Below, in pieces: positions 30,257-36,531 of a stretch of 36,531 bases of DNA. Source of the DNA: Prorocentrum cordatum (Eukaryota; Sar; Dinophyceae; Prorocentrales; Prorocentraceae); the NCBI GenBank assembly GCA_963575745.1, contig CAUYUJ010004539.1:32501-69031 (forward strand). The letters run 5' to 3'. The notes under the pieces were generated by a model. It did not search any database. It was not told the origin of the DNA and worked only from the letters and a program-made list of their open reading frames with translations. The position numbers and the translations under genes were made by a program. Within the stretch, counting starts at the first letter, position 1, and every line of letters begins with the position of its first letter.

Positions 30257-30518
30257 GGCGGCTTGCCGCCGAGGGGGTGGAGGGAGGCGGCGAAGCAGGC
30301 CGCCGATAGGGCGGGTGGGGGAAGGCGGCTTGCCGCCATTAGGAGGAGAAGGCGGTTTGCCGCCAGAGGAGGAGAAGGCGGTTTGCCGCCAGAAGGGGTG
30401 GGCGGTTTGCCGCCACGGAGGGGGAGAAGGCGGATTGCCGCCATGGGGCGGGGGGGGAGAGAAGGCGGTTCACCGCCGACGGAGGACGAGGCGACGGAGG
30501 AGAAGGCGGTGCGCCGCC
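30257..30518. repeat. Subterminal array of eight GGCGG-N4-CCGCC palindromes
   Basis: Fourteen-base palindromes start at 30257, 30324, 30351, 30377, 30401, 30429, 30464 and 30505. The four-base centres are CTTG, CTTG, TTTG, TTTG, TTTG, ATTG, TTCA and TGCG. Arms are perfect in all eight while the purine-rich spacers vary in length (about 24-67 bp between starts). The array ends about 380 bp inside the right terminal repeat. Confidence 0.9.
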
Positions 30519-30639
30519 GAAGGAAAGGGGGATGAGGGAGGGCCGAAGACACATGGATAAACATGTTCCTCCTTCCCTCCCCCCTCCCCGCGGGCATGCG
30601 GGGCCGCTCGCAGCGCCGCGGCCGCGAGGTGCAGCAAGT

Positions 30640-30900
30640 ACCTGCTGCGCCTCGGTCCTGAACAACTGAACAACAACAACGGAAACCCAAGGGATTTCAA
30701 AAACAGTTAAAAATGATGAAAAAACGCAAATGACTAACACAAACACGAATATGTTCACCCCCATCGGCTTAGCAGAGATATCTAACTTAGTATACTACTT
30801 ACATCTACACTTACAAACACCATAAGTGTTGCATATGCACATGAGATGCGCGATCCGCAAATGTACGTTCTATGGCTTAACTAAGATTATGTAAGATGAG
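30640..30900. other. Right subterminal AT-rich region
   Basis: Composition switches from GC-rich to AT-rich at about 30660. It contains CAACAACAAC at the inner edge, as the left subterminal region also does, and CTTACA/ACTTACA words that echo the TGTAAGTG part of the terminal repeat. Confidence 0.5.
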
Positions 30901-30937
30901 CGCTCTTACCGCACTTACAGCCACCCGACGATCAAAG
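30901..30937 (-). repeat. Right terminal inverted repeat of the candidate element
   Basis: Reads CGCTCTTACCGCACTTACAG on the plus strand and ends GACGATCAAAG; it is the inverted partner of 16285-16321. Similarity ends at the G of TCAAAG. Confidence 0.8.
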
Positions 30938-31470
30938 CATTGCCCCCCTGTGCTTGGCGCCGATTAGTCGCTGCCCCCCGCGAACTGGGAGGAGGGGACT
31001 GGCGTCAGCAGTGATAATATTGCTTCCGAAGGTGAAGAAGAGTCCGAAGGTAAAGAAGGGGGATGGAAAAGGAAGCTCCCTGAACAACCTGTGCCCAGAC
31101 GGCTGGCAGAATTCGGGATGGATTGCCGCTCCCACGAGGGCAGGCGATCCTGCGAGTGAACGGACTTCGGTACCCTCAAGAGGAGTGGAAGAGGACGACG
31201 AGGAGGAGGACCAGTGCAAACCCATGACGCATCAATGATGTTGGCATTCACCCTCCCCCCACGGTCCTTCTTCACAGGTCCTTATAATTATTGAATCGCT
31301 TCGCTCATTTCGCCGGCCCGTGATATGGCATCGCTGGTTTTTGTCTGTGTGTTCGTTGCCCATGTTGCGCTCTTGGGGGCGGGTGTCGTTCGGACGCGTT
31401 GCGTGGGGAGTTTTGATGGTGAAGCAGTTCCCTGGGGGTCGTCTCTCGATGGGGCGAATTAGAGTCGTCG
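30938..31470. other. Right flank of the element, nothing recognised
   Basis: Low-copy sequence with short GAAGGTGAAGAAG-type purine runs near 31025-31065. No frame shows a recognisable protein. Confidence 0.4.
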
Positions 31471-31479
31471 TCAAGATGC

Positions 31480-32110
31480 TTCTTTGGGGGGCCTCTTGGG
31501 GTCTGTTGAGAGGCCGTTCGGGGGCGCCTGGGAGACATGTTTGAAGCCTTTTGGGGCTTCTTTTGGGCCTCCTGGGAGTCTCCTGGGGCCTCTTGGCGAC
31601 ATCTTGGGGCCTCTTGGAGGCCTCTTGGGGCCTCTTTGGGACCTCCTGGGCGCCTTCTGGGACGGAGGGCTCCATTTTTGAGTTCTCGGTATCCCTCCTG
31701 AGTCCCTCTTGGGACCGTCTTGGGGCCTCTTGGTCCGTCTTGGGCGGCACTTGGGCCGTCTTGAGGGCTCTCTTGGGTCGTTTCGGCGCCGTCTTGGGAG
31801 CTTCGTGGGCCGTCTTGGAGCGGTCTTGGGGGCCTCTTGGGCCGTCTTGGAGCGTCCGGAAGCCGAAAAAGCCAGAACACAAAAAACATCGAAAAAAAGA
31901 ATGAAAATCAACGATTTTGGCCTCTTGGGGCTCTCTTCGGAGGCCTCTTGGAAGGCTCTTGGGGCGTCTTGGAGGCCTCTTGGGCTGTCTTGGGGGCCTT
32001 TTGGGCCGTCTTGGGGTCATCTTCGGCGTCTTGGAGCGCTCTTTGGGCGTCTCGGGGGCCTCTTGGGGCACTCTGAGCGCGCTCTGGGGAGCCTGAGAGG
32101 CCGCACCCAG
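31480..32110. repeat. Degenerate TCTTGG/GGCC repeats, block 3, reverse orientation
   Basis: Units such as GGGGCCTCTTGG, GGCCGTCTTGG and GGCGTCTTGGAG are the reverse complement of the CCAAGA units at 4440-5660 and 7845-8370. Two stretches are separated by an A-rich gap at 31865-31910 (AGCCGAAAAAGCCAGAAC). The 385-codon minus-strand frame spanning it is repeat-driven. Confidence 0.8.
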
Positions 32111-32136
32111 AAGAAAACCATCTCTGAGTAGACTTG

Positions 32137-32185
32137 GTCGGGCGGTGGTCGGGCGGCGGTCGGGCGGCGACCGGGCGTTGGTCGG
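32137..32185. repeat. GGTCGGGCGG 10-bp repeat
   Basis: Four to five tandem copies of GGTCGGGCGG with drift to GACCGGGCGT and GGTCGGGGTA. Confidence 0.8.
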
Positions 32186-32379
32186 GGTACTTTTCGCCGG
32201 GGGACCCCCAGGGGCCGCCCCGCGCGCGCGAACTAGAAATACTGTTAATACTGTTAACCAGTTACCGGAGATCTTAGCACGCCCTGGCCCGTTGGGCCGG
32301 CGAATTTTCCGCTGCGGAACGGGGGCCCGTTCGAAAACCACCGTTTGAGAATCACCAATCGTGCTGAAATTCAGTTCCT

Positions 32380-33065
32380 GGGACTTCAACCTTGTCGATA
32401 AACGTGATTCTTGCGCCTTGAATCATTAAACGGTGTCAGAACGCAGCCTGGAATTTCAACAGTGCGGTTCAAGATGGCTGCTGCGCCTTGTCAACTCTAA
32501 ACAGTTGCAGAACATTGTTTTTTGGAATTTCAACCACGCGAATCCGCAGCACAGCTGCAATGTTTTAAGATGAACGTGCACGGCGCTAAGGCCAGAGCCA
32601 CATCTTGAAAAGGAGCCGCCGTCCATCCTTCAAACTGTTGCAAACGTGTTGAACGAATGTGCGCGGCGCTGAGGCCATAGCCTCATCTCGAAAACGGCCC
32701 GCCGTCCATCCGTGAGACTATTGCAATCGTTTGCAACGAATGTGCGCGGCGCAGAGGCGAGAGTTGCGTGTGGAAAAGGGGCAGTCCTCCGTGTGTGGAA
32801 CTGTCGCGCACGTTTTAAACAAACGCGCGCGGCGCTAAGGCGAGAGCCACATTTTGAAAAGGGCCCGCCCGCCATGTGTGAATATGTCGCAAATTGTTGA
32901 GTCGAATGCACGCGGCGCTTAGGCGATAACCCCATTTGAAAACGACCCGCCTTCCATCCTTGAAATGGTTGCAAACTTTTATGGCGAGTGTGCGCGGGGA
33001 TGGAGCGAGAACCACGTGTTGAAAACGGCCCGTCCTCCATCCGCGAAACTGTTGCAAGCTTGAAG
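32380..33065. repeat. 83-bp minisatellite, about six units plus diverged units
   Basis: Units hold GAATGTGCGCGGCGCT, AGGCGAGAGCCACAT, TTGAAAACGGCCCGCC, GTCCATCC and GTTGCAAAC in order. The GCGCGGCGC words lie near 32577, 32661, 32744, 32827, 32910 and 32991, a spacing of 81-84 bp. More diverged related units start before 32560. Confidence 0.85.
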
Positions 33066-33165
33066 TTTCAGGAGCACAAGTGGTGAGGATACCTCGGGCC
33101 AAACGCTCGTCCCGCCCTACCGACACGTCTGGGGGTGCGACAGGGAGGATAGTTATTCAGAGGGA

Positions 33166-33206
33166 AAAGGATGGAGGAGGAGGAGGAGGAGGAGGAGGAG
33201 GATCAC
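33166..33206. repeat. GGA microsatellite
   Basis: Short perfect run of GGA triplets. Confidence 0.9.
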
Positions 33207-33371
33207 CGCCCACTAAATCACCCCAACCCAATCCGAAGGCCCCGATTTGCCTTCGATTTCCAGTGTGGGGGGTCGGGAAACATTGAGAACAAAAAACATA
33301 TGACGCCCGTCCCCCCCCCCCAACCCGAAATTCCGGTCTTCGGGTTGGGTTGAGGTGGTCTGGTGGGTAGT

Positions 33372-33393
33372 CAGAGGAGGAGGAGGAGGAGGA

Positions 33394-33439
<46 letters not shown>

Positions 33440-33450
33440 GAGGAGGAATA
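33372..33450. repeat. GGA then GCA microsatellite
   Basis: GGA triplets pass into about 14 AGC/GCA triplets and back to GGA. Frames read poly-Gly/poly-Ala and poly-Cys/poly-Ser. Confidence 0.9.
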
Positions 33451-33552
33451 TTTAGAGGAGGTGGATGGAGTTGTCGCTGGCAACCGCCTCCCCCGTTTCT
33501 CCTGACGTGCACTCGTACTCGTCGTCGTTGCCCTCCCCCCCCCACCACTCGC

Positions 33553-33697
33553 CGAGTGCGTCCCGCTACTCGCAAATTGCCTACTCGCAAACGTCCGAAC
33601 AAAAAACGTGTCTTCTCGATGTAGTCGATCGTGACCCCCCCGTGGCGTAGCCAGGCCGTTTGCGAGTAGTTACTTTGCGAGTAGTGGAACGCGCTCG
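33553..33697. mobile_element. Foldback (MITE-like) element, 145 bp
   Basis: The arm 33553-33593 (CGAGTGCGTCCCG, then CTACTCGCAAAT and CTACTCGCAAACG) recurs inverted at 33657-33697 with about 35 of 41 bases matching. Each arm itself contains CTACTCGCAAA twice. It has no ORF and no clear target-site duplication. Confidence 0.75.
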
Positions 33698-34495
33698 TCT
33701 ACCCACTCCCCCTCCTCATCACTAACAAGAGCAGCTCTCCGCCCTTGCCACAGGGCGGAGGGAGGGGTGGGCGGGGCGGTCGAGGGCGACGAGGCCTCGA
33801 CCTTGGCACGCCCGCGGGCGTCAGTGCCGTCGGCAAGGGGCGGGCGGGGAGAGCGGGGCGGGGAGAGCTGGGAGGTCAAGAAGGAGCTCGACAAGATGAC
33901 GATGAGCCGGGACAGCCTGGCAGCGCCCTCCTCCCCGCTCCGCCCCAGGGGTTGCCGCCAGCACTCGACTCGTCATCCTCTTTGGTTGCACAGCGGACAT
34001 AGGGAGATTACTCAGAGACCAGCAACCTAAGTGAACGTACGCGGTCAGCTTCCGCTGGCCTGCGTTTGAACGCGCTCATTCGTGCACGCGGGACCGCGGA
34101 CGGCGTACGTGTCTTTGCCCGCTCAATTACAGCTGGCATGAGGGCTAAAAACAGCCCGAGCCTTGGAGGGGTACACTTGTGCTCTGCGTGTCTGGGGCCC
34201 TCCACCTCGGGATGCCCTTCCTTCTCGGCACCCCCCCTGGGTCCCTGGGCCGTCGGCGAGGGGGCCCGTGCTCTCGGCCCGCGCTCTCGCGGCCATGCCT
34301 CGTCTGCGCAAAGGATGTGCAGGCTTCCCCCTGCCCTTTCCGGCCCGTTCGCCCCCGGGCCGACGGGGCGGCCGACCGTCTGCGGGGTCTGTGCCCCGAA
34401 GCCTCGCTCGCGTCTCGCCCGCGTCGCCCGCCGGTCCCCGGCGGATGTTCGGCGTGCTTTTCGGCCGCGAGCGTCTCCCGGAGCTCCCCTGTCTC
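33698..34495. other. Intergenic DNA, nothing recognised
   Basis: GC-rich sequence with open frames on both strands, none of which shows a family or motif. A CGGGCGGGGAGAGCGGGGCGG patch near 33838 is simple sequence. Confidence 0.4.
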
Positions 34496-34635
34496 TCGGG
34501 GCGCGAGGAGGAGGGAGGAGCAGAAGGAGGGAGGGAGGAGGAGGAGAGAGGAGGGAGGAGGAGGGAGGAGGAGGAGGAGGAGGAGGAGGAGGAGGAAGAA
34601 GGGAGGAGGAGGAGGAGGAGGAGGCGGCGACTGAG
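34496..34635. repeat. GGA/GAGGAG microsatellite
   Basis: Purine-rich GGA repeats with AGAA interruptions. Frames read poly-Glu and poly-Arg. Confidence 0.9.
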
Positions 34636-35189
34636 GCAAGGTCTGTAGGTCTTGAGGCGGATGGTCTGTGGCATGTGGACACCGAACAGCCTCGGCGGTT
34701 CAGATGGCCGTTGCCTCCCGGGTCTGGCCCTCTGGCAGCGGGACGCTTGGATCCCTCGCCGTGGTGGGGGGGCAGGACAGGTGGAGAGGAGGAGCAGGGG
34801 AGAAGGGGCTTTAGCACCGAGGATAATGCCCTCCCCTCCTGTTCTTTGCTTCTGCTTCTCCTCCTCCTCCTCCTCCTCCTCCTCCTCCTCCTTCCTCTAC
34901 CCGTGCTCCAGAGGCCCTCGAAGGAAGCACCAGAAGCCGTCGAACCTCCCTCTCCTGCTCCGCCGCCTCCTTCGCCTCCTCCTGACTCCTCACTCCTGAC
35001 TCCTCACTCTCTCCTCGCGCCTCGCTCCACCCTCCCCCTCTCCAAATACACATGATTAGTACTGATCGCCTCTCACCCCCGACTCCTTCCAGAAAATGTT
35101 CTGCCCTCTCTGCGTATCGGGTTCACATACAGGATTCAAGAAGTTCCCCAAACATTGTTTGCCCTTGGGGCTTCTTGTTTGTCGTAAGG
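34636..35189. other. Intergenic DNA with a CTC microsatellite
   Basis: A CTC run lies at 34857-34893, and ACTCCTGACTCCTC words repeat near 34980-35010. No gene is recognised. Confidence 0.5.
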
Positions 35190-35490
35190 AACTGGGCCTG
35201 CGTGGCGGTCTGGCGGCTACTTGGTCGCCGTCGCCGACTCGTCGCCGCCCGTCGTCTGGGCCTGCGTGGCGGTCTGGTGGCTCCGAGGTCGCCATCGCCG
35301 CCCCGTCGCCGCCTCGTCGCCGCATCGTCGCCGCCCGTCGTCTGGGCCTTCGTGGCGGTCTGGTGGCTCCGTGATTGCCGTCGCCGCCCGCCGCCCCGTC
35401 GCCGCTTCGTCGCCGCCTTGTCGGCGCTCGTCGACTGGACATGCGTGGTGGTGGTCTGGCGGCTCCGTGGTCGCCGTCGCCGTCTCGTTG
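35190..35490. repeat. GCGTGGCGGTCTGG minisatellite, four units of ~67-96 bp
   Basis: Units start with CTGGGCCTGCGTGGCGGTCT near 35193, 35257, 35342 and (diverged) 35438. The number of CGTCGCCGC words in each varies, which explains the uneven length. Any open frame is Arg/Ala repeat. Confidence 0.8.
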
Positions 35491-35689
35491 CAGTCCACAC
35501 GGATTGTCATGTTCCAAAATGGAATAGGATCCACCACCCTCCCGAGGCTGGACTTCTCGACCCCCTGGGGATGGTCAATTTACATACGAGTCTGCCCCAT
35601 CGTCCATCCGAAATATGAATTCGTACCATCCCAGCCCAACCTGTATGGACCCCCCCATCCTCCGCAACAAATGCTATGCGCGCGCGCTC
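35491..35689. other. Short spacer, nothing recognised
   Basis: Low-copy sequence between two tandem repeat fields. Confidence 0.4.
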
Positions 35690-36360
35690 GTTTATCAAAC
35701 ATCATCAGTTTTCAATCAAACACGAAACAAAGTGCACACGCGCGCGTCGTCGCGCGCGCATGCCGAACTCCTTCAAAATTCCTACGGCTTCGTACGGATG
35801 TCAAAATTGCGTGTCCCAAAAACAATTAAACAAGCACACGGTTTCGCAACGCTGATGTTCAAGAAAAGCTTGCGCGCGTTCTTGCGAATTCTTCATACAG
35901 CCATCGGGCTGTCAGCATTTATATAAACTGCTTCCAAACGGGCTTCGCGCGCGCATGTCGAAATCGTTCGAACGCCCTTGCGCGTGTGTTGTCGCGAGAT
36001 TCACTTGCGCAACAGTTGGACGAAGTGCACGCGCGCGCGCCGTCGCGCGCGTATGCCGAAATCCTTCAAACACCTCAGGTTCCGTACGGATGTCAAAAAC
36101 CGAATGTCCCGAAACCATACAACAACATATGGTTTCGCAACATCCAGCTTGCGCTCCCGCGCTGACGAATCCTTAAGAGAACCATAGGTTGTTGCTTCAA
36201 CATTGTCATATAATTCTGCCAAAAGGGCCTCCCGCGCCGCATGCCGAAATCGTTCGAACGCCCTTGCGCGCGTGTTGGTGGGGCACGGTCCGTGTCAAAT
36301 AAAGGCATGCGGGCCAGTTGCGCGTCAGCCACGCGCGCATGTCGAACTCTTTCCGGAACC
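35690..36360. repeat. ~290-bp tandem repeat, about 2.3 copies
   Basis: CGTACGGATGTCAAA occurs near 35791 and 36084, and AAATCGTTCGAACGCCCTTG at 35961 and 36247, so the period is 286-292 bp. Copies also share GCACACGCGCGCG, GCCGAA(A)TCCTTCAAA and GGTTTCGCAAC words and differ by substitutions and small indels. Confidence 0.8.
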
Positions 36361-36531
36361 TTTTTCGCCGACGCGAGGACGCCGTCATCGTGGTCGGCGT
36401 GATCAGCATCGGCGCCGTAACTGGCCGTGCCGTCGTCGTTGTCCACATCGTCACCCGCATCGCTTATATGATCATCGTGTTTACCGTTTTCGGCGTTGCC
36501 ATGATACCGCGCCCGCCCAAGTCGCCGACTC
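36361..36531. other. Right end of window, nothing recognised
   Basis: Mixed sequence with GTCGTC and ATCATC words; no frame or repeat that I can support. It may continue a feature outside the window. Confidence 0.4.

Larger units (their letters stand above)
16285..30937 (-). mobile_element. Candidate large TIR-bounded dinoflagellate mobile element, 14.65 kb
   Basis: Seen: a 37-base sequence at 16285-16321 is repeated inverted at 30901-30937 with only two mismatches, and both copies are followed inward by about 200-350 bp of AT-rich DNA. Every recognisable gene in the window lies between them and all are on the minus strand. The GGCGG-N4/5-CCGCC palindromes occur only between these borders. 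Inference: this is one mobile unit of a large DNA-transposon type with several cargo or accessory genes, gene 5 being the best transposase candidate. Against this, no target-site duplication is clear next to the CTTTGA termini, so the ends may be a few bases off. It could also be a chance inverted pair around a repeated gene cluster. Confidence 0.6.

Noticed and set aside
31232-32389. A 385-codon minus-strand frame with Arg/Pro/Lys repeats
   Set aside because: It is driven by the degenerate CCAAGA repeat; the same peptide pattern appears in the other repeat blocks in several frames.
1-36531. tRNA, rRNA and spliceosomal RNA genes
   Set aside because: I looked for cloverleaf-like arms and conserved rRNA words by eye and saw none. 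A covariance-model search would be decisive and could not be run.

Overview
This window reads as nuclear DNA of a dinoflagellate. The evidence is a relic of the dinoflagellate spliced leader in front of a small gene (20236-20257), a probable GC-AG intron, several minus-strand proteins of families I know from memory as highly dispersed hypothetical proteins in dinoflagellate genomes (Suessiales and Prorocentrales type), and a GC-rich landscape dominated by repeats. I cannot name the species. Nothing bacterial, organellar or viral was recognised, and no rRNA or tRNA gene was seen.

Layout. Positions 1-16284 hold almost only repeats: tetranucleotide microsatellites, a ~950-bp CCA/ACC tract, a ~1.65-kb CAT/TCC tract, degenerate CCAAGA-GGCC blocks, a ~10-bp repeat field, a 2.6-kb satellite of ~98-bp monomers with a palindromic CACGTG core, C-rich repeats and two foldback elements. 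Positions 30938-36531 are similar: a reverse-oriented CCAAGA block, an 83-bp minisatellite, a third foldback and a ~290-bp tandem repeat.

Between them, 16285-30937 (14.65 kb) looks like one discrete mobile element. A 37-bp sequence at 16285-16321 recurs inverted at 30901-30937 with 35 of 37 bases matching. Both ends continue inward into AT-rich subterminal DNA. All recognisable genes lie inside and all are read leftwards (minus strand). In transcription order they are gene 1 (29613-27508, spliced, helical N-terminus and basic C-terminal domain), gene 2 (26732-25707), gene 3 (25201-24558, C2H2-like zinc finger), gene 4 (22927-20954, Cys-rich zinc-ribbon-like and RS-rich), a 99-residue ORF behind the spliced-leader relic (20191-19892), and gene 5 (19406-17038). 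Gene 5 has a CxxC motif and three spaced acidic motifs that suggest a DDE-type transposase. About 35 short palindromes of the form GGCGG-N4/5-CCGCC fill the spacers and introns inside these borders, and I saw none outside them. A 56-bp near-perfect palindrome sits close to the element's midpoint.

Most of the genes carry one-base frameshifts, an internal stop or a small duplication. This copy is therefore either decayed or contains uncorrected long-read indels. Family names rest on remembered sequence similarity, and functions beyond visible motifs are inference.
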